Of a stretch of 64,000 nucleotides of DNA, positions 8,749-17,774 are shown one piece after another. This DNA comes from Desulfurobacterium atlanticum (GTDB lineage Bacteria > Aquificota > Aquificia > Desulfurobacteriales > Desulfurobacteriaceae), in the NCBI RefSeq assembly GCF_900188395.1, contig NZ_FZOB01000001.1, forward strand, positions 62,001-126,000, read 5' to 3'. A program made the translations under genes and the position numbers. Under the pieces are notes generated by a model, which was not told the DNA's origin, ran no database searches, and saw nothing but the letters and a program-made list of their open reading frames with translations. Within the stretch, counting starts at the first letter, position 1, and the number at the start of each line of letters is the position of its first letter.

Positions 8749-8787
8749 CTATACAGATTTCTATACAGACTATACAGACTATACAGA
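8749..8787. repeat. Short tandem repeat CTATACAGA
   Basis: Four copies of the 9-mer CTATACAGA; the last three are perfectly tandem (8761-8787) and the first is separated by three bases. The last copy contains the stop codon of the minus-strand FliK-like gene. Probably a slippage product; no function seen. Confidence 0.8.
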
Positions 8788-9672
8788 GATGTTTATTTTT
8801 CCTGAGTCTATGTGTACTTTAACTTTTTCCAGCAGTTTCTCTTTTTCTGTTTTTTCTTTTTTGTAAGTGATTGATACAGGGATAAATCCTGCTGATAAAA
8901 GTTTAGTTTTAAGTTCAGCATCTCTTTTTTTCAAGGCTTCAACTATTTCCTTATTTTCTGCTTTAAATTCAATGGAAACTTCGTTTGAAATTGCAAAGAT
9001 AGAAACGTTTATAAATAGGGAGTTTTTTGATATTTCAATCTCTACTTTGCATCCATCTTTGTCTTTTTCAAATAAAATCTCTACATCGGTATCATTTACT
9101 TTTAAAGGAAAGAATACTATGTTGCCTACGGGAAGGAAGTAGAATGCAAGCATTGAAAGGATTAATTTTCTAAAGTCTTTCTCGCTAAGATTACCTTTTG
9201 ATTGAATCAAAAGTTCTTTTACTGTTAAGAGAGTATCGGCTGCTCCTTTAGGTGAAAAAATCATTTTTATAAACTTTTTAAGCGTCTCATCTTCTATTTT
9301 TTTATCTCTTGAAGAGATCTCTTTGATCTCTTTTTTGAAAATTTCCGATATAACTTGTTTAATGGATTTACTGTCAAGGAAAGGTAGAAGTTTTAAGAGG
9401 ATAAACTGATTGCTCCATTTTTCATCAAGTTTTATTAATTTTAATTCAAGCTTAGGATACAAAGATTTGATGAGAAAAATAAGCTCTTCTCCTTCTGTGA
9501 ACTGTCTATCTGTTTCAACATCTGCAATGATTACTTTATTACCTAAAAGAATTTTTGCCTTGCCATCTTCGGTATATCCTAAAAATTTTACTTTTATCCT
9601 TTTTCCTTTCAGTTCTTCTGAGACATCTCCCTTCCTTTCTCCTGCAATTATAGAGGAGAGTAATTTCTCCAT
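8779..9672 (-). CDS. FliK-like (flagellar hook-length control type) protein, start uncertain
   Basis: 297 residues from the first ATG. The C-terminal ~100 residues alternate charged beta strands and end A-E-L-K-T-K-L-L-S-A-G-F-I-P-V, which resembles the Flg_hook domain of FliK-like proteins; the N-terminal half has a beta-rich K-R-I-K-V-K-F-L-G-Y segment. No other flagellar gene is in the window, so the call rests on pattern alone. The ATG at 9672 has no good ribosome site, while the frame stays open for 33 more codons to the stop of the upstream cysteine synthase gene. A GGGGGAG lies there, but only ATC/ATA codons follow. The protein may really start near 9754-9765. Confidence 0.5.
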   Translation of the reverse strand: MEKLLSSIIAGERKGDVSEELKGKRIKVKFLGYTEDGKAKILLGNKVIIADVETDRQFTEGEELIFLIKSLYPKLELKLIKLDEKWSNQFILLKLLPFLDSKSIKQVISEIFKKEIKEISSRDKKIEDETLKKFIKMIFSPKGAADTLLTVKELLIQSKGNLSEKDFRKLILSMLAFYFLPVGNIVFFPLKVNDTDVEILFEKDKDGCKVEIEISKNSLFINVSIFAISNEVSIEFKAENKEIVEALKKRDAELKTKLLSAGFIPVSITYKKEKTEKEKLLEKVKVHIDSGKINISV

Positions 9673-9771
9673 ATCACGACGGGAGAAATCCTGAAGCTTC
9701 GTCGGAAGGTTTCTGCTTATCGCTTCTGTTGGAATAATACCTTCTATTTTCCTTATCTCTATGATCTCCCC

Positions 9772-10680
9772 CTAAAACAGGTCTGTTGAAAGGTATCTTT
9801 CTCCTGTATCTGGAAATACTGTAACAGCAGGTTCTTTAAGGAATCCTTTCTCTGCAGCTTTTATGATGCCTGCCACGTTTGCACCGGAAGAGATTCCGAC
9901 CAATATTCCGTAGCTACCTGCAAGTTTCTGACAGTAATACTTTGCTTCATCATAGCTGACTGTTATAACTTCCGTTATAAGATTTCTATCAAGTATTTCA
10001 GGGATAAATCCTGCACCTATACCTTGAATTTTATGAATTCCCGGTTTACCTCCTGAAAGGACAGGAGATTCCTTAGGTTCAACGGCTATGATAGTGATAT
10101 TTTCATTTTCCTCTTTTAATCTTCTTCCGACACCTGTTAAGGTTCCGCCTGTGCCGACTCCAGCGATAAAAGTTTTTGGTAATTTTTTCAGCTGTTTGAG
10201 GATTTCAACGGCCGTTCCTTCGTAGTGGGCTTTTATGTTTGCTGGATTTTTAAATTGATTTGCGGGAACATATATATCAGGATTCTCTTTAACTCTTCTT
10301 TCTGCTTCTTTAACCGCTCCTGCCATTCCCTCTTCAGCCGGTGTTAATATAAGCTCTGCACCGTAAGCTTTTAAAATTTTCTTCCTTTCGTCACTCATGT
10401 TTTCAGGCATCACGATTGTGCAGCCGTAACCTTTTGCTGCACATACAAGGGCAAGGCCTATTCCTGTATTTCCGCTTGTGGCTTCTATAATTCTTTTTCC
10501 TTTTTTTAAAATTCCTTTCTCTTCCAAATCTCTGATTATGTAAAGGGCTATTCTGTCCTTTATACTTCCTCCGGGATTAAACATTTCAAGCTTTGCGTAG
10601 AAGGTCAACTCGTTTATTGTTAGTTCTATTAATGGGGTGTTTCCTATCAGTTCAAGGATACTTCTTGATAGTATACTCAT
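9772..10680 (-). CDS. cysK: Cysteine synthase (O-acetylserine sulfhydrylase)
   Basis: 302 residues, full length. It has the N-terminal L-I-G-N-T-P-L-I, the PLP lysine in G-G-S-I-K-D-R (Lys41), the A-T-S-G-N-T-G-I-G substrate loop and G-T-G-G-T-L-T-G-V-G for phosphate binding. It makes L-cysteine from O-acetylserine (or phosphoserine in some thermophile enzymes) and sulfide. The ATG follows AGGAG by six bases and lies 29 bases inside the end of the Trm10-like gene. CysM-type specificity cannot be ruled out. Confidence 0.92.
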   Translation of the reverse strand: MSILSRSILELIGNTPLIELTINELTFYAKLEMFNPGGSIKDRIALYIIRDLEEKGILKKGKRIIEATSGNTGIGLALVCAAKGYGCTIVMPENMSDERKKILKAYGAELILTPAEEGMAGAVKEAERRVKENPDIYVPANQFKNPANIKAHYEGTAVEILKQLKKLPKTFIAGVGTGGTLTGVGRRLKEENENITIIAVEPKESPVLSGGKPGIHKIQGIGAGFIPEILDRNLITEVITVSYDEAKYYCQKLAGSYGILVGISSGANVAGIIKAAEKGFLKEPAVTVFPDTGERYLSTDLF

Positions 10681-11728
10681 TCAGTTCTCCTGAATCTATG
10701 AAAGATTTAGTTTTTATTTTATCAATTAAGTCATCTTTTACCACTTTAAATCCATGAACATGTTTTCCACCTTTGCGAAAGTGAAATTCGGTAAGGTTAA
10801 ACTCCTTTTTAAGTGAAAGGTAATCGGAAAGAGGTAAAATCCTTTCTCTGCCCTTCTCTGTTTTTATTTTAAGGATTTTCTCCTGTAGTTTTTCCCTTAT
10901 AATTCTTAGTTTTCCCTGCCTTGTAAGGTTTCTTATTACAGCTTCATCAAGGGTTATCGGTAGTGTTAGAAAGTCGCATACAATTTTTGTAAGTTCGTTT
11001 ATCCTATCGGGAACAGGGGTTGTTGAACCTTTATATGTTATTTTTCTGTGAGGGGCATTTTTAAAAATTTCTCTCGTTGCTCCTGTCAGCCGCTCTCCGT
11101 GGTCAACAATTCCCCCAAAGATAAGGACTGTATCTGTATCTATCTCATCCTTTTCAAGAGTTTTCTCTCCATTGGGGTCAAGCACTATAATCTTTCTGTT
11201 TTTCGGTATCTTATTTCTGATTTTAAAGGGAATATGGGGATGGAAGAAGTTTTTAAGCACTGATATAGATTCTAAATTTTCATCCAGAATAAAAAAGTTA
11301 TCAGGGGTAAAGTAATCCTTTACAATTCCGTATGTAAGTTCTATCTGGTTTAAAAGTCCCTTTTTTTCTCTGTCTTTTAAGATATAAAAAAAGCTCATGT
11401 CTATGGCTATAGATGGAAACTGTAAATTTTTAAGAGTTAAGATTTTCTCTTCAGGAAAATCCTCGTTTCCCTTTACAATAACTGCATCAGCTTTAGTGTC
11501 TCCCTTTCCTATTAGAAAATTTACACAGTTTACCTTTTCTATAATTTTTCCAGGGATGATTTCTCCAAAGTATTCCTTTCTTACAACTTTCAGCCTGCCT
11601 GTTGCTATCTGATATGCAAGGCGGTTTATAAAGTCTCCTCTGCCGGGCTTCCTTAAACACTTTATATTTTTGATGTTCTGCTCTTTAAGCTTTTCAGAAA
11701 GTATCTCTTTTGCCTTTTTAAACTGCAT
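10652..11728 (-). CDS. Trm10-like SPOUT tRNA methyltransferase (m1G9/m1A9 type)
   Basis: 358 residues. The middle region A-I-D-M-S-F, then D-R-E-K-K-G-L-L-N-Q-I and L-T-Y-G, resembles the Trm10 opening block (I-D-x-S-F...E-K-x-S-L-x-x-Q). Later F-G-G-I-V-D-H-G-E-R resembles the G-G-I/L-V-D cofactor-knot motif, and P-V-P-D-R-I-N-E-L-T the archaeal Trm10 segment after the knot. Trm10 methylates N1 of purine 9 in tRNA and is mainly eukaryotic and archaeal. An N-terminal basic region of about 75 residues could bind tRNA. It overlaps the phosphoribosyltransferase gene by 11 bases and cysK by 29. The family call is by eye. Confidence 0.6.
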   Translation of the reverse strand: MQFKKAKEILSEKLKEQNIKNIKCLRKPGRGDFINRLAYQIATGRLKVVRKEYFGEIIPGKIIEKVNCVNFLIGKGDTKADAVIVKGNEDFPEEKILTLKNLQFPSIAIDMSFFYILKDREKKGLLNQIELTYGIVKDYFTPDNFFILDENLESISVLKNFFHPHIPFKIRNKIPKNRKIIVLDPNGEKTLEKDEIDTDTVLIFGGIVDHGERLTGATREIFKNAPHRKITYKGSTTPVPDRINELTKIVCDFLTLPITLDEAVIRNLTRQGKLRIIREKLQEKILKIKTEKGRERILPLSDYLSLKKEFNLTEFHFRKGGKHVHGFKVVKDDLIDKIKTKSFIDSGELNEYTIKKYP

Positions 11729-12377
11729 CGTTCCACCAGAGTTTTCTCTCTTTGAGATTATCTATGTAAGCTAACACCTCTTCATCTGTTAAGTCAGGAA
11801 AGCTTTCATAAAAACTTGCAACGGCAAAGGGAAGTTGGGTGCTTTCATGTAAAACTAAAACTTTGTCAAAATAGGGTTTGAGACGTTCAATCGTGTGAAT
11901 AGGGGCAACAGGTGCTACTGCCAGGATTTTTTCAGGATTTAACGTTTTTAGGAAATTTGAAGCTGCTATAGCTGTAAAACCTGAAGCAAATCCGTCATCT
12001 ATTATTATTGCTGTTTTTCCGTTTAAAGGTTTGTATCCTTTTCCTTCCCTGTAGATGAGGTTTCTCCTTAGAACCTCTTTGAAAACCTCTCTTCCAACTT
12101 CATTGATAGTTTTTCTATCAATAAGATTTTCAAAATCCGGGTTTAGAAATATTGTTCCGTCAATTGTTACTGCTCCAAATCCTGCTTCTGGATTCCACGG
12201 TATGGGTAGCTTCCTTACAACTATTATGTCCATGGGTATATTGTGTCTAACGGCAACCGGGTATGCTACAGGGACTCCTCCACGGGGAATGGCAAATATT
12301 ACACTGTTTTCCGGAAGCTTTAGGGAATGGCTTAGTACTTCTCCTGCATGGAGTCTGTCTCTAAATAGCGGTTTCAT
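11718..12377 (-). CDS. Phosphoribosyltransferase-fold protein
   Basis: About 219 residues. It has the type I PRTase pattern: A-I-P-R-G-G-V-P-V-A early on, and the PRPP loop I-I-I-D-D-G-F-A-S-G-F-T-A (two acids, G-x-x-S-G-x-T). An extra N-terminal F-R-D-R-L-H-A-G segment matches the group often annotated as predicted phosphoribosyltransferase, whose substrate is unknown. GAGG before ATG at 12377 supports that start over the in-frame GTG one codon upstream. It is first in the run with the Trm10-like and cysteine synthase genes. Confidence 0.85.
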   Translation of the reverse strand: MKPLFRDRLHAGEVLSHSLKLPENSVIFAIPRGGVPVAYPVAVRHNIPMDIIVVRKLPIPWNPEAGFGAVTIDGTIFLNPDFENLIDRKTINEVGREVFKEVLRRNLIYREGKGYKPLNGKTAIIIDDGFASGFTAIAASNFLKTLNPEKILAVAPVAPIHTIERLKPYFDKVLVLHESTQLPFAVASFYESFPDLTDEEVLAYIDNLKERKLWWNDAV

Positions 12378-12457
12378 CACACCTCGCTGATACGGTTGTT
12401 CTATTTAAGATTAGTGTTAAAATTTAACAAAATCAACAGTTAATCGGAGAAGTGGAA

Positions 12458-13636
12458 ATGAAAGGGATATCTGATGTTAAAGGTTTTTTATGCGGCACAG
12501 GGAGGGGAGGTATAAAGAAAACCGATAAGCCTGTTGAGAGAGATGATGTTCTTGTTATTGTTTCTGAAGTACCGGCGGTGGCTGCTGGAGTTTTTACGCA
12601 GAATGACATAAAAGCAGCACCTGTCAAAGTGTCTATGAAGCAGTTTTCTGTCTGTGAAAAAATTTCCGGGATTGTTGCAAATAGCGGAAATGCAAACGCC
12701 TGCACGGGAGAGCAGGGACTTAAAGATGCAGAGAAAATGGTAAATATATGTGAGGATTTAACCGGGAAAAAGCCTTTTATTGTTGCTTCCACAGGGGTTA
12801 TCGGAGAACCTTTACCTATGGATAGAGTGGAAAAAGGGATAAAAGAGGCTGTTAAAACTCTTGGAACAAAGAATAGCATTGAGGCTGCTACCGCTATTAT
12901 GACTACCGATACTTTCCCAAAAGTTGCTTTTTTTGATGGCGGTGAATTTTCCATAGGTGGTGTTGCTAAAGGTGCCGGAATGATAGACCCTGCTATGGCA
13001 ACGATGCTCTCTTTCGTGGCTACAGATGTTGAGATTGATAAAAACCTTTTGCAGGAGATTTTAACTGAAATTGTGGATGAAACTTTTAATGCAATAACTG
13101 TTGACGGTGATATGAGTACAAACGATACAGTCTTTATACTTGCAAACGGTATGTCTAAGGTTAAAATCGCCGATAGTAATGTTGAACTTTTTGCTGAAGG
13201 TTTGAGGAAAGTTATGGCTTCTCTTGCATATCAGATAGTTAAGGATGGCGAGGGAGCCACAAAGGTTGTAAGGATAGTTGTTGAAGGAGCTTTGACGAAA
13301 GAGGAGGCAAGAAAAGTAGCTCGCAAAATAGCCCTTTCGCCACTTGTTAAAACCGCTGTGTTTGGATGCGATCCGAACTGGGGCAGGATAATTGCTGCGG
13401 CAGGAAGTGCCTGCACAGGAATAGAGGAGAAAGCACTTGAGCTAAAAATAGGTGATTTTGTGCTTTTTAAAGGTGGTAGAGCAGAGTATAGAGAGGAGGA
13501 TGTTTATAGATACATGAAAGATAGTGATGAGATAGTTATAAAGCTTAATCTTGGAAAGGGAAAGGAGCGGTTTGAATATCTTACCTGCGATTTAACTTAC
13601 GATTATGTGAGGATAAATGCTGAATATAGAACGTGA
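12458..13636 (+). CDS. argJ: Bifunctional ornithine acetyltransferase / N-acetylglutamate synthase
   Basis: 392 residues from ATG 12458, which has GGAGA seven bases upstream; an in-frame GTG lies two codons earlier. The self-cleavage site is clear in G-M-I-D-P-A-M-A-T-M-L-S-F, where the threonine becomes the nucleophile of the beta chain after autoproteolysis. Also present are N-S-G-N-A-N-A-C-T-G and G-C-D-P-N-W-G-R-I. ArgJ moves the acetyl group from N-acetylornithine to glutamate in arginine synthesis. Its stop lies 20 bases inside coaX, so the two are coupled. Confidence 0.96.
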   Translation: MKGISDVKGFLCGTGRGGIKKTDKPVERDDVLVIVSEVPAVAAGVFTQNDIKAAPVKVSMKQFSVCEKISGIVANSGNANACTGEQGLKDAEKMVNICEDLTGKKPFIVASTGVIGEPLPMDRVEKGIKEAVKTLGTKNSIEAATAIMTTDTFPKVAFFDGGEFSIGGVAKGAGMIDPAMATMLSFVATDVEIDKNLLQEILTEIVDETFNAITVDGDMSTNDTVFILANGMSKVKIADSNVELFAEGLRKVMASLAYQIVKDGEGATKVVRIVVEGALTKEEARKVARKIALSPLVKTAVFGCDPNWGRIIAAAGSACTGIEEKALELKIGDFVLFKGGRAEYREEDVYRYMKDSDEIVIKLNLGKGKERFEYLTCDLTYDYVRINAEYRT

Positions 13637-14333
13637 AACTCCATTTTTGATAGATGCTGGAAATACTTTTGTAAAAGTTGCTGTAAAGGAGGAAGGGGGC
13701 TTTAAATTTGCTTTAAAAATTGAAACGGAAACGGTTAAGAAAGGGAATTTTCCTTTTAAAGGAAAAGTTGCAGTTGTTTCAAGTGTAGTTCCTTCAATAG
13801 AGGAAGTGATTAAGAGTAATTTTGAAAAGGTTTTCTTTGTTTCTGCACATTTGCCATTACCTTTGAAACTTGATTATAAAACACCTGAAACCTTAGGTGC
13901 TGATAGAATAGCTGCTGCTTGCGGATTTCTTGATTACGGCAGTAATGGAATTGTTGTTCTTGCCGGAACGGCTGTTGTTATTGATGTTGTTAAAGATGGT
14001 ATTTTTCAGGGTGGTGCTATCTTACCGGGCACTTCTTTGATGGCAAAGGTTCTTGGAAGGTTTACGGAGCAGTTGCCGGAAGTTGAAGGTTTTTTAAATG
14101 AGTATCCTGGTAAATCCACCGCTGAATCTATTATGTCGGGGATTGGACTTGCACTGGCAGGAGCGGTTGATAGAGCTTTGAAGATTGCAGATTTAAATGA
14201 TTCACCGGTTGTTTTAGCAGGTGGGTATGCAGAAGATTTGAGAAAGATGCTTGGTTACGGCATCGTTGATGAGTTTTTAATATTCAGGGGACTTTGGAAC
14301 ATTTACAGATGGAATAAAAAAGGGGGAGCTTAA
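13617..14333 (+). CDS. coaX: Type III pantothenate kinase
   Basis: 238 residues. It opens with F-L-I-D-A-G-N-T-F-V-K, the phosphate-binding D-x-G-N-T motif of CoaX, and has G-A-D-R-I-A-A-A and G-T-A-V-V-I-D-V plus G-G-A-I-L-P-G. It phosphorylates pantothenate, the first coenzyme A step, and is not inhibited by CoA in this family. GAGG seven bases before ATG supports the start inside the argJ end. A strong hairpin follows. Confidence 0.94.
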   Translation: MLNIERETPFLIDAGNTFVKVAVKEEGGFKFALKIETETVKKGNFPFKGKVAVVSSVVPSIEEVIKSNFEKVFFVSAHLPLPLKLDYKTPETLGADRIAAACGFLDYGSNGIVVLAGTAVVIDVVKDGIFQGGAILPGTSLMAKVLGRFTEQLPEVEGFLNEYPGKSTAESIMSGIGLALAGAVDRALKIADLNDSPVVLAGGYAEDLRKMLGYGIVDEFLIFRGLWNIYRWNKKGGA

Positions 14334-14348
14334 GCTCCCCCTTTTTTC
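14318..14348. terminator. Bidirectional rho-independent terminator
   Basis: A7 then GGGGGAGCTTAAGCTCCCCC then T6: a perfect palindromic stem with A tract on one side and T tract on the other, placed between the convergent coaX and groEL genes. It should end transcripts from both sides. Confidence 0.9.
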
Positions 14349-14350
14349 TA

Positions 14351-15994
<1,644 letters not shown>

Positions 15995-16020
15995 GGCTCT
16001 CACCTCCTCCTTGGTTTTTG

Positions 16021-16308
16021 TTATTCAACGATAGCTAAAATGTCTTCTTCTCTGATAATGAGAAGTTTTTCACCGTCAAGCTCAACTTCATTACCTGCAT
16101 ACTTGCTGTAAAGCACTTTATCTCCCTCTTTCACTTTAAGAGGTCTGATCTCACCGTTTTCAAGAAGTCTGCCTTCTCCAACAGCTACAACTTCTCCCAT
16201 CTGGGATTCTTCCTTAGCTGTGTCTGGAAGGATGATTCCTCCTGCAGTCTTCTGTTCCATCTCAACTTTCTTTACAACCACCCTATCGTATAGAGGCTTT
16301 AACTTCAT
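16021..16308 (-). CDS. groS: Co-chaperonin GroES (Hsp10)
   Basis: 95 residues from ATG 16308 ([12 protein letters not shown]), with AGGAGGG nine bases upstream. An in-frame ATG at 16344 would start inside the CIRCE operator and add 12 atypical residues, so it is rejected. The mobile loop [11 protein letters not shown] is intact. It caps GroEL. The gene is directly behind the CIRCE element and a sigma-70 promoter. Confidence 0.96.
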   Translation of the reverse strand: MKLKPLYDRVVVKKVEMEQKTAGGIILPDTAKEESQMGEVVAVGEGRLLENGEIRPLKVKEGDKVLYSKYAGNEVELDGEKLLIIREEDILAIVE

Positions 16309-16333
16309 CTCTCTACCCTCCTTTCTCTGGTTT

Positions 16334-16360
16334 TTAGCACTCATCTTTGGTGAGTGCTAA
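16334..16360 (-). promoter_or_regulatory. CIRCE operator (HrcA site)
   Basis: TTAGCACTC, nine-base spacer, GAGTGCTAA: an exact match to the CIRCE consensus with perfect arms. It lies between the groES promoter and start codon, so HrcA is expected to repress groESL in the absence of heat stress. hrcA itself is not in the window. Confidence 0.97.
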
Positions 16361-16367
16361 TTTGTTC

Positions 16368-16395
16368 ACTATAAAATTTAGATAGATGGTGTTAA
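16368..16395 (-). promoter_or_regulatory. Sigma-70-type promoter of groESL
   Basis: On the minus strand TTAACA (16395-16390), 16-base spacer, TATAGT (16373-16368), ending eight bases before the CIRCE element. The layout vegetative promoter then CIRCE then groES is the classic HrcA arrangement. Confidence 0.75.
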
Positions 16396-16418
16396 GTGTC
16401 AAGGGGAGATAGTAAGAT

Positions 16419-16528
16419 GTTTGAAAAGATGGCGACAGGATATGGGAGATTTTTTGGGCGTAGCCCAAAGAATGACTGCCTTTTTTTCTGTCATTTTGAG
16501 CGTCAGCGAAGAATCTCATATTTTTGAA
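16419..16528. repeat. Dispersed palindromic repeat, copy 1
   Basis: Begins GTTTGAAAA and ends GAAGAATCTC...TTTTTGAAG; contains GGGCGTAGCCC, AATGACTGCC and TCATTTTGAGCG. It shares the modules GATTCTTCG, CTCAGAATGAC and GTCAT-CTGAG with five other intergenic places (17.6, 18.6, 19.4, 22.1 and 56.1 kb). Non-coding and able to fold into long hairpins; it fills most of the space between the groES promoter and the pilin gene. Confidence 0.7.
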
Positions 16529-16613
16529 GTCTAAGAAGGTATATGTGGAATCTTATTTAAAGAAAGATGATTGTTGTAAGGAATTTAATTAAAAAATGGC
16601 ATTTTGGATTGGA

Positions 16614-16970
16614 TTATAAAGCCCAGCAGTCTATTTTTCCGCTTGCAGGGTTTAAAGTGCATTTTATATCTAAGCTGTCTTTTTGATAAATACACTCTCC
16701 GTTTTCAAACCTGACAATACCTTCAGAATCTATGATAACCTTGCAGGAACCGTTGTAGCCTTCAAACTGGCAGATAGTCTGGTTTGATGCTGAATTATTG
16801 CAATAGTCTCCGCAAAGCTGCCTTGCACAGGTTGTTAACATTTTTTGGAGATTTGCCACTTCAGCGTTTCTCTTATACTTTGTGTAATAAGAAATAGAAA
16901 CTGCGGCGAGGATGAAGATTATAGCCACTGCTATAAGTAATTCAATAAGGGTAAAACCACGGTCTTCCAT
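16614..16970 (-). CDS. Type IV pilin-like protein, cysteine-rich
   Basis: 118 residues. The class III signal M-E-D-R-G|F-T-L-I-E-L-L-I-A-V-A-I has the cleavage glycine, the N-methylated phenylalanine and Glu5 of the mature pilin. The globular part has eight cysteines, unusually many for a pilin, suggesting several disulfides. It could be a minor pilin or a type II secretion pseudopilin. AGGTGA precedes the ATG. It lies downstream of another pilin gene but behind that gene's terminator, so its expression may depend on read-through or its own unseen promoter. Confidence 0.85.
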   Translation of the reverse strand: MEDRGFTLIELLIAVAIIFILAAVSISYYTKYKRNAEVANLQKMLTTCARQLCGDYCNNSASNQTICQFEGYNGSCKVIIDSEGIVRFENGECIYQKDSLDIKCTLNPASGKIDCWAL

Positions 16971-17013
16971 TTTTCACCTGTGTAACTGTAGTTAGATTTA
17001 GGGTTTTATCAAA

Positions 17014-17041
17014 AAAGTGGGGGATATTTATCCCCCTTTTT
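17014..17041 (-). terminator. Terminator downstream of the sigma-54-driven pilin gene
   Basis: GGGGGAT-ATTT-ATCCCCC, 7-bp stem, flanked by A and T tracts on both sides, 36 bases after the pilin stop codon. It separates the two pilin genes. Confidence 0.8.
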
Positions 17042-17076
17042 GCGTAAATTGGCTGTCATAAATTTATAAATGAGTT

Positions 17077-17424
17077 TTAATTTGTAGTACAGCTAACCAC
17101 GTTGTTGGTAATTGTACACGTAACACTTGTATTTTTGTATGTTACAGAAGTTTGATCGTTGCCATTAAATGAAATGTTACCAGTATCTGGATCTAAACTC
17201 AATGTTACAGTTGTGTTTTCACCAATTGTGCAATTCCATGTTACATCATTATTTTCTGCGTATGCTGCTGCCAATTCACTCATACATGTGGAAATTTGCC
17301 CGGCTACTGCTGATGCTATAGCATTTTTCTTATACTTTGTAAACTGAGGTATAGCCACAGCTGCAAGGATTGCGATGATTGCCACAACAATCAGCAGTTC
17401 TACCAGTGTAAACGCCTTTCTCAT
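17077..17424 (-). CDS. Type IV major-pilin-like protein
   Basis: 115 residues from ATG 17424, which GGAGGTG precedes by six bases; the frame is open upstream to 17577 but that part looks like non-coding promoter DNA. M-R-K-A|F-T-L-V-E-L-L-I-V-V-A-I has Glu5 and the long hydrophobic helix; the residue before Phe is Ala instead of the usual Gly, which prepilin peptidases tolerate in some species. Four cysteines in the globular part. The sigma-54-type promoter and twin upstream dyads fit control of a main pilus subunit by a PilR-like activator. Confidence 0.88.
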   Translation of the reverse strand: MRKAFTLVELLIVVAIIAILAAVAIPQFTKYKKNAIASAVAGQISTCMSELAAAYAENNDVTWNCTIGENTTVTLSLDPDTGNISFNGNDQTSVTYKNTSVTCTITNNVVSCTTN

Positions 17425-17485
17425 ATTACACCTCCTGTATTTAAAGTTTTTTGCTGACTTTATCAGCATCCAATATCTAATATAA

Positions 17486-17500
17486 GCATTTTTTATGCCA
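17486..17500 (-). promoter_or_regulatory. Sigma-54-type promoter of the pilin gene
   Basis: Minus-strand TGGCATAAAAAATGC fits the -24/-12 layout (TGGCA...TGC with GG and GC 12 bases apart). It leaves a leader of about 50 bases before the pilin ATG. Sigma-54 control of pilA through PilR is known in several proteobacteria. Confidence 0.65.
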
Positions 17501-17542
17501 CAGCCAGAAGAACGGAAAATGAGGAGATAGGGGAGGTTTTTA

Positions 17543-17598
17543 TGACGAAAATTGTCACCTTTCCTGGTTTTGGCCACTTTTCATGACAAATCTTGTCA
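17543..17598. promoter_or_regulatory. Twin dyads, likely sites for a sigma-54 activator
   Basis: TGACGAAAATTGTCA (17543-17557) and TGACAAATCTTGTCA (17584-17598) share TGAC-N7-GTCA, both followed by CC. Their centres are 41 bp apart, close to four helical turns, and lie about 75 and 116 bp upstream of the predicted start site. This is where NtrC/PilR-type activators bind. Confidence 0.6.
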
Positions 17599-17628
17599 CC
17601 TTTTTATAGTAATACTTTGAGATATACT

Positions 17629-17690
17629 GAGATTCTTCGCTGGCGCTCAGAATGACAAAGAGAGTCATTCTGAGGGTGAAGCCCGAAAAG
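17629..17690. repeat. Dispersed palindromic repeat, copy 2
   Basis: Contains GAGATTCTTCGCTGGCGCTC, then AGAATGAC, and the inverse GTCATTCTGAGG then GAAGCCCGAA. AATGAC and GTCATT form an inverted pair. Lies between the pilin regulatory region and the rfbD-like gene. The rest of the 350-base gap is described under the promoter and dyads; no gene was seen in it. Confidence 0.75.
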
Positions 17691-17717
17691 TCTATTAGGT
17701 GTTTCAGTTTCTTTTTT

Positions 17718-17731
17718 GGTTAAAATTAACC
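17718..17731. promoter_or_regulatory. Perfect palindrome before the rfbD-like gene
   Basis: GGTTAAAATTAACC is perfectly self-complementary over 14 bp and stands 43 bases before the GTG start. TAAAAT at 17735-17740 could be the -10 box, so a protein bound at the palindrome could cover the promoter. Candidate operator only. Confidence 0.35.
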
Positions 17732-17774
17732 TGATAAAATTTTAAAGGAGATTTTCTGTCATAAAGGGGGGAAT

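Noticed and set aside
16309-16344. Longer GroES starting at 16344
   Set aside because: That ATG is inside the CIRCE operator and the extra residues are not found in GroES; ATG 16308 has a strong ribosome site.
17425-17577. Longer pilin start at 17577
   Set aside because: The additional 51 residues cover the sigma-54 promoter and one dyad and would bury the prepilin signal.
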